Shown piece after piece: positions 1 through 12,500 of a DNA stretch of 64,000 nt. Numbering within the stretch: position 1 is the stretch's first letter; each line of letters starts with the position of its first letter. The stretch comes from Marthasterias glacialis (lineage: Eukaryota; Echinodermata; Asteroidea; Forcipulatida; Asteriidae), in the NCBI GenBank assembly GCA_911728455.2, contig OU452239.1, positions 12,630,328-12,694,327 of the forward strand, read 5' to 3'. The position numbers and the translations under genes are program-made. A model generated the notes under the pieces. That model did no database searches, was not told the DNA's origin, and worked only from the letters and a program-made list of their open reading frames with translations.

Positions 1-55
1 TGGTGTAAGAGAAAGAATTTTCTGCCCAAAAATTTGATCTGAGAAACGATTCATG

Positions 56-121
56 CATGAATATATTTTCACATAATGAAAATCATTACTCATGAATATA
101 TTTTCACATAATGAAAATCAT
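56..121 (+). repeat. Two exact 31-bp direct repeats, 4-bp spacer
   Basis: Copies at 56-86 and 91-121 begin CATGAATATATTTTCACATA and are identical. They lie in a fragment (1 to about 211) related to the right half of the TTAA-flanked element at 33298-33687: both share CTCCAGATTT followed by TATCTCAAAAA. Confidence 0.85.
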
Positions 122-211
122 GGCGTTCCAGCATTTTTCGATCCTTCTGTGAGGAAATAACCACTCCAGATTTCGCTGGTATCTCAAAAAAATATAAAAT
201 TTCACTGGTTA

Positions 212-505
212 GTGTCCTGGCCGAGTGGTCAAGCACACTGAACTCAAGCTCTGGTGTTTTTGATCAACAGAGTGTGGGTTGGAGTCCCGGTCTAGACACT
301 TGTGTCCTTAAGCAAGGCACTTAACCATTATTGCTTCGTCCTTCGGATGGGACGTAAAGCTGTAGGTCCCATGCATTGTGTAATTGCACATAAAAGAACC
401 AGTTACACTTATCGCTAAGAGAAGGGATTGGCTGAAGAGTTTCTGGCAGTGGCTGCTGAATGTGCCGCAGCACCTTAAATAAACCCTTACAAGGTGCTAC
501 ATAAA
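212..505 (+). mobile_element. tRNA-derived SINE
   Basis: The 5' end has an A box (TGGCCGAGTGG) and a degenerate B box (GGTTGGAGTCC) spaced as in a class II tRNA. A shared body follows: GTGTCCTTAAGCAAG, then CTTCGTCCT and ATGGGACGTAAAGC. A second copy at 56649-56945 aligns along its whole length, so this is a dispersed SINE and not a functional tRNA gene. Confidence 0.85.
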
Positions 506-590
506 ATAATATAAGCACCTTGAGTACCTAATTGTTGGTAGATACATGCGTTATATAAGAGTTAAGACTCTGGTGTTATTACCATTATTA
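506..590 (-). repeat. Short dispersed repeat ending ACTCAAGGCGCTTA
   Basis: On the minus strand it reads GAGTCTTA, TATCTACCAACAATTAGG, TACTCAAGG.GCTTA. Plus-strand relatives lie at about 22100-22165 and 29645-29725. It resembles a SINE or LINE tail. Confidence 0.6.
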
Positions 591-849
591 TTTTTATAAA
601 TATTTTATTATAACATTAAAAACTCTGGTCTTAATTGTAACTATACATGTAATGCCCATGTACATGGTTAATGTTTATTAACGTTTTAAGTTTGTGGTTT
701 ACTCATGTTCACACACCATTATTTGTATTGAAATCGATAGCCGAGGTTATGGGGACATCTTGTTTTCCAATAATTTGTTACCGAAACACACCAACATCGT
801 CATCTTGTAGACCAAGATTTATCAAAAGCAAGATTTTTAATAAGAGATT

Positions 850-1173
850 TCAATCTACAGCAATTTCCGATAAATGCCAACTAAATATACCTGCAATAAC
901 ACAAATCAATCTGACATCCCTCACGATGCAGCTCAGTTTATTTTGTATCAAAAATTGGTGAGAAACCAAAAGCCTTTTTGAAACTCCGGCTGCAGCTTTG
1001 GCTTTTCCATTGGCTCTGTCCAGACCTTTCCAACGTTCCATGCCAAATGTACATGATTTCAAAACAGATGACTCAGCCCAAGCCTGGGTCAAAGCTCGAG
1101 CCATAATTTCGAAAATGCCCGGCCCCAAAAAGAGGTTAGCAGCAAACAGTATGGCTCCATTGTGCAATGACAA
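850..1173 (-). other. Unassigned open frame, 107 codons
   Basis: An uninterrupted minus-strand frame encodes segments such as FLGPGIFEIMARALTQAW and GMERWKGLDRANGKAKAAAG. The segment is less AT-rich than its surroundings. I recognise no family, no start context supports it, and no splice partner is visible. It could be a UTR, an exon of a gene lying to the left, or chance. Confidence 0.15.
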
Positions 1174-1729
1174 TGAAAAACTTCACAAGTTCTCTTTAGC
1201 GCTAAACAAGGAACCAGACAGATATATCTTAAATTTAAAGTATTAAAGAAACACAAAATAAGAGAATCAAAAGATAGAAGAATGTTTGGTTAAAGATAAA
1301 ATTCGGCATCAATATGTATTTAGTATAAAATGAAAACTGAAAAACAGAACTTGTTAGCACTTTATTAAAATGTAGCTTCAAAGAAATCACAATTCATGAT
1401 TCTTTAAAATAAAATCACTTTATATACTCTTAACTATATACAAAGAGGAAATCCCAAATCTTGAAGAATTCACCTCAGGGGTTTGTCCAATTTTATAGAG
1501 TTGACGTTCCAGCCTAACCACTAACTAAGGAAAGCAGCAGGCCCACCAATCATTATCCTAACATTTGGGTTTAAAATAGCAAAACCAACTTACCCCTAGA
1601 ATTGAGTTCACTAAGACTGATCTTAATTGTCATAATATTTCCACCATCCCGAACAGAACCAGTCGTTTCAAGAATAGCCCCATTCCATATTTCATTAGGT
1701 TATTAAATTCGAAATAAGTCCCTTTTTAC

Positions 1730-2026
1730 TTTTTTGATTCTTTGGAGGGTGGGAATAGAATCATCCATTCATTCATTTTTTAAATCTGGGCTTTATTCGT
1801 CTTGGTGCAATTTTTATTTTAGTTTTCTCTAATGATTTATTTTTACTTTAGTAATTTGTTGTTTTTTCATGTGAGTGTAATCTACTTTTGTGGTTAATTT
1901 TTACTTTGTTTTCTGCTAATAGGGTATTTTTTATAAATTTTCTCTTTTTTTATTATTGTACTGGCCTTGCAATTTGACCTTAGGGTCACGAGTGTGCCAT
2001 TTTAATAAAATTCAAATTCAAATTCA
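1730..2026 (+). mobile_element. Non-LTR retrotransposon 3' end fragment
   Basis: A T-rich segment leads to CTTGCAATTTGACCTTAGGG, then AATAAA and an ATTCAA-repeat tail. A similar fragment at about 53340-53620 has GCAATTTGACCTCTGGG followed by an AAATA tail. No reverse transcriptase frame remains. Confidence 0.5.
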
Positions 2027-2690
2027 AGATGTGTATCAATCTTAATTGCTAAGCAATTTATGATAACAACCCAAATCACTAGATAAATATTGACAAAACA
2101 TCTTAAAGCATGTGCATAACAATGGTAAGATTGAAAATATAAACGTTCACAGATTACTACACGTATACAAAGATGGTCAAGGTGGAAAACTTCTCTTGAA
2201 ATAGTTTTGCCAGAAATGCTTTAGTTTTTTAGAAAAGAGTACAAAACTCATTTTGATCTCAATGTTTTCTTGTGACTCCGATGACCGGTTTAGCTTAAAA
2301 TTTCACAGAATTATTATTTCATGTAGGCCCTATATGTTGGGTCACACAAAGTGTAGATACTGGTTTTTGATAATTACCAATGTTGTCCACGTGCTTTAAA
2401 AATGAATCTTAGTGTTTTGTGAAACCAAGTACAGAGGGATTATACTTTCATCCTTTTGGTTAAGTGGAGACGTTTGGAGCCGGAAGTACAATGTAACAAG
2501 AGTTCATGTAAAGTATGGTTTACCATTTGTTTACGCTCCACAACATCATCACTTACCAACAGGATAAGCATACATGCAAATTGCAATACAAGAGTCCAAC
2601 CAGCCAACTAGGGCTACATAATCATCACCGAAGGGTCAAGGCTTCAGTGTAAATTGAGATATAAGTAACACGCCTCAATGAGCCAGGACA

Positions 2691-2866
2691 ATAGACCTTT
2701 ATCATGCTGTGCAACCATCTTGGTCATGTTCACTGTATCCAATAACAGTAACATACATAATGCTCATACAAAAAGGAACCAGACTATTTGCCCTTCCAGC
2801 CCCAGTTTGGTTACATTGGTTTGAATGGGAGAAAATCAAGATGGCCGCACCATGATAAAGGTTTAT
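2691..2866 (+). mobile_element. MITE, ATAGACCTTTATCATG family, copy 1
   Basis: Terminal inverted repeats of roughly 33 bp: the left end begins ATAGACCTTTATCATG and the right end finishes CATGATAAAGGTTTAT. It is nearly identical over its length to 11192-11362. Confidence 0.85.
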
Positions 2867-2918
2867 AGAGGGAATAGCAAGTAAAGAGTTGTTAGTATTA
2901 TCAACTCCATGTCATCAT

Positions 2919-3106
2919 TTTTCATAGAGCCACTTAAGCATAAAAATGTGCTTAATAATTTTTTGCTAAGCAAAAAATAAGCACGATATCAGTCATAAAT
3001 TGTACATGTGACATGCTACTTTGGCTGGTAGCCTTATTCTGGTAAGCATACTTTTGTTTGTGCTTGGCAATTTGTTGTGCTTAAGCAGCTCTATGAAAAT
3101 GGGCTC
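2919..3106 (+). mobile_element. MITE, AGAGCTGCTTAAGCA family
   Basis: Imperfect terminal inverted repeats TTTTCATAGAGCCACTTAAGC and GCTTAAGCAGCTCTATGAAAA. The interior carries ATTGTACATGTGACATG and a TGGCTGGTA.CCTTATTCTGG motif, shared with copies at 50495-50669 (best preserved), 31969-32115, 14538-14640 and 11409-11490. Confidence 0.8.
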
Positions 3107-3266
3107 AGGTAATGATTTGCTCTCATCTGTCTTCATGACAGCGTACAGGATGCTTTAGGGAATGTTTAGTCAAAACACCAGATTGGTTTTGAATTGGTGT
3201 AGCCTTTGACATTCGCCTATCTATACATTCCTGATAAACGAAAATTTTAGTAGTCTTTAGTACACC

Positions 3267-4087
3267 TTTATTATAATTACAGCTTGGAATAGATTACTAT
3301 TTAGCACACGGTAACACGTATAAATCAGTGAATGGTTTGAAAATACGTTTGGGAATCAAGTGTGGTTTTATATGTTCCTGAGTTTGCCTGTATGGCAGAT
3401 TTCTTGTTTAACCATGCAGTATTTATGAGTTGTTGTACTTTAAATTCCAACATGGTTTCATTTCTCGCCATATGATGTTGAAAACAATAGGTCTTTTTTT
3501 ATTTTCTAACAGGTGTTCATTAGTTCAGCTTGCTGTATAAAGTAAATTGAACAGGCAGCTTTGACTATTGAGAATATCTGGCCTGCTACAACGGTAGCCT
3601 ATGCCATCATCTTCTTTGTCAATGACTTGGTGTCCTGTGAAATGTTCCAATAGAAAGTCATATTTCCCCCATAGAGGTGCCATTTTCTAGAGAACAAAAC
3701 TGTCTTCCCCCTACAAGAACAAAATGTCTGGCATGGGCTCCCCTGATAGACAATTGTTTCTGTTAATTTCCCTATTCTCCCCACCCATCACCACCACCAT
3801 CGGTTCAATACTGGTTTAAAATTAAACCAACTGGTCATTTTGAAAACGTTCATAACTAAAACGGCTGTGTGGTTGTGAAGGATTAAGCAACTGTGCCGAA
3901 AAAATAATCTCTGTGCAAACCGATCAAAATGCATCAACTACAAGTTCCAAACTTCATAGCGTATTTATCATAGTAAGTGTTTCATACAAAAACCAATCAC
4001 TGAGTGGTTTCTTTAGGGGAGGGTTGTCATAGGAGGACATGCATAGCGCAGAGGAAAATAAATCCAGCTTTAGGTGAACGGCGCTAC
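3267..4087 (-). other. Probable LRRC58 3' UTR with candidate polyadenylation signals
   Basis: Downstream of the LRRC58 stop on the minus strand there is no further coding sequence. Minus-strand AATAAA hexamers occur at 3498-3503 and 3267-3272 and are the nearest candidates for transcript ends. The stretch also contains a degenerate copy of the dispersed GGTGCC repeat around 3640-3760. The transcript end is an inference. Confidence 0.35.
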
Positions 4088-7000
4088 TCATCCTAGCAGC
4101 ACTTTCTTCATCTTATTGGAAGGCACCATCCCCTCGTCTTCGGACTCGGTGTCGCTGCTGCTTGTGTAGGTACTGCTGCTGTAGCCGCTGCCTGATGAGC
4201 AGTTTGGTGAGCACAGGTACTGTAGTAGTGGCAGTCGGAATTTACCACAGAAATCCACAAATTTGATGTGCTCGACGTGCGAGCTGAAATACACACCTGT
4301 TGGTTGAATAAAAGGTTCAAATCTGGTGAGATTGGAGACCACATTACTCTTATTCACTTGACACCATAAAACTCACGGTCTTTTTGTCATTGATGGCTAA
4401 GATATGTAGAACTGATTTTAATTTCAGATTTTATTTTTAAATTGAAAATCTTAATTTGATTTGTAGAAACTCGTATGTTTGTATGTTTTGGAAAAGAAAT
4501 TTAAATTTTAAAAAAGTTAAAAAAAATGTGACTTCTCCTTACCTGAGCATTTTGGATTCAAACAATGTCTCGCTGAGTTAAGGTACTCAATCAAACTTGA
4601 AGGCAGGTCTTCTGCTGTGTAAGGGATTCCTCTGTTCTTAATAGTACGTCCTGACAGCTCCAAGAGCGTTGGTGGCTTCCACGTTAAGTCTCGCACAAAG
4701 CGCACCACCAGCGGGTTCCCACGCAAACTCAGCTCGCACAGCTCCCCCAGGGAGATGATCTGTGGCGGCAGGGTGGTGATGCTGTTGTTGTGTAGACTGA
4801 GTGACTTGAGATGACGGAGGTTGATAAGCTCAGCAGGGACTGTCTCGATGCGGTTATCACACAGTGTAAGACACATCAGACCCTGTAGTAGACCAATTTC
4901 TACTGGGATACTTGTCAGCTGGTTACCACCAAGATACAGGTACTCAAGACTGCAAAGTAGACCAGACAAAACAAAAATTGTACATTACAAATTATATCTT
5001 AACTCTTTCACTATGGCGTGCTGCTCACAGTGGCTCGGAAACTCAATTCACCCGCCGAAAAGCCACTGCCAGCGACTCCAAATCAACAAAATATAAAATA
5101 CATGTAATTCCGGCAAAGCTGTACATTACACCCTAACCAAATGCTTCAATTTCCTTTTCCCCAAATCAAAGGATTTTGAAGGATATGGGGTATTAGGCCA
5201 CCGTAGCAGAGAAGGATCCTGAGGGATTTGGGTCATAGTGTGTTTCTGCTGTGGAAGGATTAAGTAGGATTAGGGTATTGGGCTGTATTTGATGAAGAAG
5301 GATTTTGAAGAATTAGTTGTTAAAATGTGATATACATGCAGTAGGATTTAGGTTATATGCAATTTGGCTTAACTATAATTAACAGCAGCCACTGATTAAC
5401 AGATTATCATGGGCTGAAAGGATTTAGAAGGAATTGGGTCATATGTCATGAGGATAAAATATACAAGGATTTAGAAGGGTTTGGGCTTGATGGTCTTCTT
5501 ACCCTCTCACAGACTGAAGGATATTGTAGGACTTGGGATGTGTGTAGGCAAATGGTTCTAGTTACTTAGGGTTAAATGAAAGAGTTGGGCTGATCCTCCC
5601 ACTGCCTGACCATTCAACCACTTTGGTTTCGAATGATAAACTATACCAGCCTGCCGCCTGCAATATTATGATATCCTGTGGTCAATGCATGTATTACAGA
5701 GCACACATTCAACCCTCCTACTATCTGACCATTCAATATCATCCACTGTGATTTCCCTCATACAGGTGCCCTTTACCATGGAGAAAATGCCTTTGTGCCC
5801 TTGCTCATTCAAGAACAAAGTTCTCAGGCCTGTTATTCGTTTTCATTTTATATTTTATATTGTCTAATTCCATGCTTAGTTTCTTTAACACCTGTCACCA
5901 GACACCTGTAATTTCTGAGAGTACCCCATTAGATGGTAAACAGGGCTTAGGTTTCAACCCTTGTGGTCACTAAGCTTGGGAAGGAAGTCATTGAGAGGCA
6001 CTTTGCATTTACCCTGAATGAACTACGGAAGGGAAGAGGTCCTCTTCAACTCGCCATGGGACATTATGCATCTCATCTTTAGACCAACGGAAGTGAATTT
6101 ATCAGAAGCTCATTGTAGTACTTGGGGCCTACATATAATTCATGGCACCATTCAGTACCTGCTGCAGAATTCTACGCTTATTGGCGGTTGGCGCCTACTA
6201 AAGTGGGTACTAGAACTTCTATGGTCTGTTAGTGCATCATTCTGTGAGATGTGAGCAAAAGCTAGAATCATCGCAGCTTTTTACACCTTTTCCAGTAAAA
6301 GATCAGCATTAACAAAGTCTGTAAATCTCTTCAAAAAAATAATGAATCACCTCCTGGATATTTTACCAGCGATGGTCAAATTTCTGAAACTCTATTGTTT
6401 ACCCTACCACAATTTTTTACTTTATTTCCCTCTTTAAAAAAATCCTTGAGAACCACAAATCAGAAAAGGAAAAGGTTTATACATGTACTATCCATTTGAT
6501 TATGTAGGAGTCAAATTTAATAAATAAACAAAATAATAATAGTTTAATTCTCTAATTTTTGGGATTGAAAAAGTCATCGTGATTCAATCGCGGAACATTG
6601 AGAGACCGGTAGGTATAGCGTAGACCTCTCAGCCACGAGGACATGGTCAAAATATTCAGTAATTTTATACCTTAATCAATAACTGTCGGCCTAAGAGGGC
6701 GCTATGTCACGCGCTTGCGCATCTGCCGCACGTCCAAAAGTTTTCACTGCTAGTACAGTAGTGTACTACTTCTGCCTTCCGGTTCCACAGATGGCGCAAC
6801 ATACGTTATGGTGTCACTTTACCGAACAACACCCATTCCTTCATTCAATTTTTCTTACGAAAGAAACTGATATTTCTGTTAAGACCTTGAGTTTTTGCAT
6901 GACACACGTGAAAGGTAAGTCCAGAAATTATGTTGTTCTTACTTAAATTATCACAAACATGACAAACAAAAAGTTCAAGGCATTTCCTGTGGCCGTGGGT

Positions 7001-7661
7001 TTCTGCCAATCGATGACGCCAGTTTGTGTGAAGAAGTGGGCGTGACTTACAGTGGAAATACGTCACGCTTACTAACACAACAGGATACAATCTGCCAGTA
7101 AAATATCCATTGACAAAAGTCAAAGTGTCTTAATTTAAACAGAAAAACCACAAGATTTTAGAGTTACAGTTACACAACTCACCTTGAGAGATTTTTAATT
7201 TCAGGTGGAACTTGCCGGATTCTGTTTCCTCCAAGATGAATAGCTTTCAGCGATGTGATTTCAGTTAGTTGCATAGGAAAATCCAACATGAAATTCCCAC
7301 CGAAATTCACAGTCTCCAAAGCAGCAAAATCCCCAAAATCTTTCGGTAGCGAATCAGTTTTCAGTTGGTTATTTTTACAATTCAGTACCCGTAGATTTGT
7401 CAATCCAAGAATTTCATCGGGAATTTCTGAAATTCTGTTGTTACTGATGTCCAACTCGACTACATTCGTATAAACATGAATAGTTTGTGGGATAGAAGAG
7501 AGATAATTTCGACTCAAATCGATGATGTTCACTTTGTTTTCTTGCCCGGTGAACTCGTCCTTCGGAAACTCCGTCAACTGCTTCCGAGACAATGACGCCT
7601 TGGCTAGCTGCTCGACGCCGTCGTCCTCGGCCTTTGCAGCGTCGCCTCTCCGGTGGGCCAT
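4088..7661 (-). CDS. LRRC58: Leucine-rich repeat-containing protein 58, 3 coding exons, complete
   Basis: Coding exons are 7661-7183, 4949-4543 and 4296-4088, totalling 1095 nt and 364 aa plus stop; human LRRC58 is about 370 aa. Both introns are GT-AG and the joins keep frame: exon 1 ends ...KNLS and exon 2 continues SLEYLYLGGNQL. The N-terminal two thirds is a run of LRRs of the LxxLxLxxNxL type. The C-terminal part is diagnostic of the family: GNPLVVRFVRDLTW, PPTLLELSGRTIK, a CxxxxC cysteine pair (CLNPKC), IKFVDFCGKFRLPL, a CSPNC motif, a Ser/acidic stretch and the terminal MKKVLLG. The paired cysteines could bind a metal (inference). I chose the ATG at 7661 (MAHRRGD), though an in-frame ATG lies 21 nt upstream at 7682. 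Function is poorly defined from sequence; an LRR adaptor role is likely. It is divergent from PEX19. Confidence 0.95.
4950..7182 (-). other. LRRC58 intron 1, repeat-rich
   Basis: The intron has a GT donor at 7182-7181 and an AG acceptor at 4951-4950. It contains a truncated TTAA-type element near 4999-5133, a degenerate repeat region at 5160-5580 built on AAGGATTT.GAAGG.ATTTGGG, and a copy at about 5585-5760 of the tandem unit found at 63640-63960. The rest (5900-7180) shows no gene and includes one CTCF-core-like site at 6694. Confidence 0.7.
6694..6702 (+). promoter_or_regulatory. CTCF-core-like site
   Basis: GGCCTAAGAGGGCGCTATG in LRRC58 intron 1, about 960 bp from the start codon. It fits the animal CTCF core (CCA..AG.GGGCGCTA) apart from one position. 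Confidence 0.35.
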
Positions 7662-9517
7662 TACGAAACGCAGACGGCACATAGCACATGAAATTGATAT
7701 AAATCCACTAAATTTGTAGCTTTAAAAATCACCAACCCAGTTCACGGAGGGATCGAATTCTCTGCCAGGTCGTCTCTCCACAGATGTTTGCCATCCAATG
7801 TTTCATTTCCACACAATATTCAGATGTTGGCCACAGCAGTTTCATCATGTTTTTGACAAATTCACGACCTTTTAAATTTCGATATGAAGCGCACCACAGT
7901 GGTCATGACATGACACTGCAAAAAATTATCATATAATTATTGTTATTCATCAGAAAGCAAAAAGCATGCAGAAAAATAGACACGTACTAGTAGCTCTACT
8001 ACTTTTACTCTTTGCAAATAATCTGAATTTCAATCGATGTCTACATTCTTACAAAATAGTGTAGTTTCTTACCCTCATCAATGAGCATTTTGTTTTATTT
8101 TGTCGTTTTGTAACTATTTTTAATGATTTTTATGCAAAATACGTTTGATTTTGGTTACGTAAAACGATGATTTCGGTACGTAAAATAACGCGAGACTTAA
8201 TGAAGTTTAGGTCAAACTCCATAGGCGAAACGAACAGCATGCGTCAAACACGTGCACTAAAACTGAATATTCAGTATGTGACGTTTTCCTCTATACATAT
8301 CATGAATATTATTCGTATGCTTTTTATTGTCTTGGCCTAGTTTGAAGATCTAGCGTGCAACCTTGATCATCAGCTGGAGCTTGCCTTTCATGTCAACTCA
8401 CGTTGGCATAATTTTTTGGTAATTGGAGCGCAAACTTCAGAATTGGCCATAAACATTCCAGGAATTATTCAGGGGGGGGGGGAGGGTTCTGGTAAATAAT
8501 AATACTTTATATAATATAATTACCAATCAATTTATTGAACTAGATCATCATTAATAGTTGCTATCAGTCTGGAGAGATAATTGCCACCTTATGGAGACTC
8601 TAGACAAAAGGGAAAGCAAGGAACAAAATGTCTCTAGAGGGAAATTCTCAAGAGAGAAAGCTCCATAGAGAATATACAAAGTTTATGGGAGGATGTTGAG
8701 TAGAGGTACAAAGGAAAGAACAAAAGAAGTCATCGGAACAGCACGGTGAAAAGGGGAATAATTATGTGTCGGCCAGGGGATCCGGGGGGGGGGGGGGCAC
8801 GTGTGTGGCGCACGCCCCCCTATTTTTCCTTCCGAAAAAAAACAAGATATCATCCAGCCCACTTGCAATGAGAAATAAACTTCCGACATCCATTCATCAT
8901 TTGCTGCTTGATCGGTAAATTCCACGCCCCCCCCCCCCCCCCCCCCCCCACCCCCGGTTGGTCAGTACCTGATATTAGTCGTATCGTGGAGAGAAGGGGA
9001 TCGGTGTCAAACTTGGTCCGTTAAATCCTACAATTGACTCGAAAGAATGACTTTTTTGATTCGCTCATTTTGGGATGTTCGGTTCAACCGAAAAAATATG
9101 CAACAATCTTAATTTGTTTAGTCATTAATTGAATTAAAACCGAGTGTAGGATGCATTCACGGGAGCGGACTGCACATTAAGCACAACTATTTTCTTAAAA
9201 ATATACAACAGTCATAACTTATTTTCCTCATTTTCTTTTGCTGATTTTTAACATAATACTAGATTTGGCTGCAGCAGCAGAGCAGCAATAAAAAACATAA
9301 GTAGAAGCACTTTCTTGAAAATAAAACAGAACTACGCTAAATCATGGAGGATTCTATTCCTCCATGGCTAAACGAACTACGCTAAAAAAATGTAGTTGAA
9401 CTTTAGTCGAATCTTAATTGTTGTCAATAAAACAATTTAAACACGGGTCGCACCCTTTAATTTAATTATTTGAGTAAATGAATACCAAACAAACAAACAC
9501 AGATGTTAACTTGCAAA
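7662..9517. promoter_or_regulatory. Divergent LRRC58-PEX19 intergenic region
   Basis: Both start codons face outward from this 1.86-kb stretch, so both promoters should lie here. I see no coding sequence. It contains long G and C homopolymers (8784-8798 and 8927-8949) and a small hairpin around 9340-9390. There is no clear TATA box near either start. Confidence 0.6.
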
Positions 9518-12500
9518 ATGGCGGAACGCATTGAGCTTGAGACAGAGTCTAGTTCAATGAAAACACTTCCCAATAAAAGTGATCAAGATGCAACAGTTGA
9601 TGTGAAAGCTCAATCACAAGATGATGGCCTAGATGACTTACTCGACAGTAAGTTTTTATGTTAAATTGTATGTTTTGTATGTTGTTGTTGCCGAAAACAC
9701 GGCCACCGGGCGTATCGCATCGGATGTTCACAGCCGGCCGTGCAGGACACTAAAGTAAAATTAAGCGTGACAAGTGGGGGCGCTGTATAGCACTTTAGCC
9801 ATCATAGGTACCTTGACTTGACAAAGCCAAGACAAGAGCATGAAGAGAACAAAGATTCTCTTTATTGCACCGTGATTTTGTTTCCTCTAGGCCTACCGAG
9901 AAAATGTGAAATTCAATACTCGTGCACCATGATGAATTGCATAACCTTGGCCATGCACCATGACCAAGGGGGAAGGATTGGTACTAAATCCGGAACCAAG
10001 GCTGTATCCCTGGTTCACTCTGACTTTACCGCCATTGAGCCAAAATACAACGCAATGAATGAACACAGGTGGAAGTCTCTGTATGGCTCATAATCCTCTT
10101 CTTGGAACAATAGGACAAAGGTCTTCAGCCCCCCCCCCACAAATTTTCAGTGCCGTGCCCCCCCCCCCATAAAAAAATGTAAATACATGTAATGAATGAA
10201 AAAACATGGCCCCCGGTGAAAAAATCTTGGGTTCGCCGCTGATTTTCAAAACTGTCTTCTTTTTTTCATCTTTTATACACAAGGCGCATTGCAGGATTTT
10301 GATCAAGGAGCTGCTGTGAAAACACCAGAAAATATTCCTCACGAGATGCAACCAGAAAAGAAGAACACAATTCCAACCCAAGAATCCGACAGACAGGTAC
10401 CAAGGCTTACATCTTAAATCCAATTTGAAACATGTACCTCTTGCTTTCATCTTGTAGATTTATTGAGAAAGGAAGACAAGACAATTGGCCGTATTTTTGA
10501 CAGCCAGAGGGCGCAATACTTATTCCATTTTGAAAGTACAAAAATATTTCAAAATATGAAAAGTACAAATTTTCTTAGCAAATATCTTATACTGATTACA
10601 TTGTAAAACTGTCAATAAAAAACTTAAAAGTTGTATATTGACTGCTTTATTAGAAGTCTAATGGCATCTGGGTTCCACACTATTTCTATGGTTTGACTCC
10701 CAATCTACCCCAAAGGGCACCGTTTTGCAGTCAAAAATAAGGCCAATTAAGAATGATGGTTTTGAAATTTGGGTTTGGACAAATGATGACAATAATTCCC
10801 CAAATAACTTGAGTTTTTGTCAGCTAAAAACAACAAACACACAGCTCATTGGGCAAGTATAGAGTAATATTTATTGGCACCCCAACAAGTACTTCCAGGT
10901 CATGTATTATGTGGAGTAATAATTGCTCTTGTATTTTTAGCCTTCACCCCTCCCAGTAGACCAAGAGGCTCTTTTCAACCAGCTCTTCACCAGCGAAGGA
11001 GGTGCAGCGAATCTAGAGTCACTTATGTCAAGTGTCATGTCAGAGCTTGGTCAAGATCTACCCCAAGATTCAATGCTAAATGATGACCTGGCCAAACTCT
11101 TACAAGGAGGTGGTGCTGAGGGTAAGCGAATGCAGACTGCCTTATACTATTAGGCATTGCGCTTGGACCAAGTCCAAGACGGCCTGATCCAATAGACCTT
11201 TATCATGCTGTGCAACCATCTTGGTCACGTTCCCTGTATCCAATAACAGTAACATATGCTCATACAAAAAGGAACCAGACTATTTGCCCTTCCAGCCCCG
11301 GTTTGGTTACATTGGTTTGAATGGGAGAAAATCAAGATGGCCGCACCATGATAAAGGTCTATAGAGGGAATAGCAAGTAAAGAGTTGTCAGTATTATCGA
11401 CTCCATGTCATCATTTTTCATAGAGCCACTTAAGCATAAAAATGTGCTTAATAATTTTTTGCTAAGCAAAAAATAAGCAGGATACCAGTCAGACTGCCTT
11501 ATACTATTAGGCATTGCGCTTGGACCAAGTCCAAGACGGCCTGATCCAAGTCAATCAAATCTAGGCCAAAGGTGGAAAAGATTTTGACGAATTTGAGTGT
11601 AGGTAAGATTTTAATCAAGATGAGTATCCCAAAGGTTTTTCTCACTGAATTTTCTCAGGAATTTTAAATTTTTATCAGCATGAATAGCACCTTCACCATC
11701 TTGTCTTTATTTTAAGGTTTGTCCAATATTAGCATTTTACCAACAATTTTCCCTCACAGGTTTTCCAATGTTTGGCTCTAGCCCAACAAGTGGGGGCGCT
11801 TCATCCGCCGCTTCAGGACCACTGGGAGGCACTTTAGGCGAAACTATCAACAGATTAGCACAGAGCGCTCAAGACCTAAAGGTAAGATTTAGATAAAAAT
11901 GTCAGGTCACACTCACTGTTGGGAAAAGAAGTTGAAACAAAGTTGAAGGTAACCCTCAAAGCCATGCTCAGGTCGGGCTATTCTGACTCTTCTGTCTCAG
12001 GATCAACCTCTAGAAACCTTCAGTCAAATCTCATTGGTTAAATTGTCCAACGTTGACTTGTGTACTTTAGTTAGACTACACACACCAAGCTGTGGTTCTA
12101 TGTTCCTTAAGACAGAAATGCAAAGACCACCTTGGTTTCTTCTGAGGATATTCTGAGCCTTGTGGATTGATCAAAACTAAGTAAACTATTCAACTTCTTC
12201 TGTGTAACAATAGACCGATCCATTAAGCCCCGCCCATCATGACAACTGTCCTTCACGGTGCCCCCTGGGGTTGCGTGTACGACACACAGTGGCGTAGCCA
12301 GGGGGGCAAAGGTGGGCAGTTGACTAAACAGGCAATTATTTTATCTTATACCAGGAGGGAAATATTCCAGAGGAAGAAATCTTCAAGCAGTTGGAGAACA
12401 TGCATCTTGGGGATGGAGCAGAAGGTGAGATGATGCCAATGATGCAACAGATGATGCAGAACCTCCTCTCTAAGGAGATACTCTACCCATCCCTCAAGGA

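Noticed and set aside
212..300. tRNA gene, from the A-box and B-box motifs
   Set aside because: The acceptor stem does not close and the same head is attached to a conserved SINE body here and at 56649.
3599..3784. 61-codon minus-strand frame after LRRC58
   Set aside because: It overlaps a dispersed GGTGCC-type repeat in the probable 3' UTR and has no homology I recognise.
8927..8949. Long C run as a G-quadruplex or assembly gap
   Set aside because: Homopolymer G/C runs recur across the window (8784, 24304, 25867, 52001, 62304) and look like genome-typical slippage tracts; no structure can be claimed.
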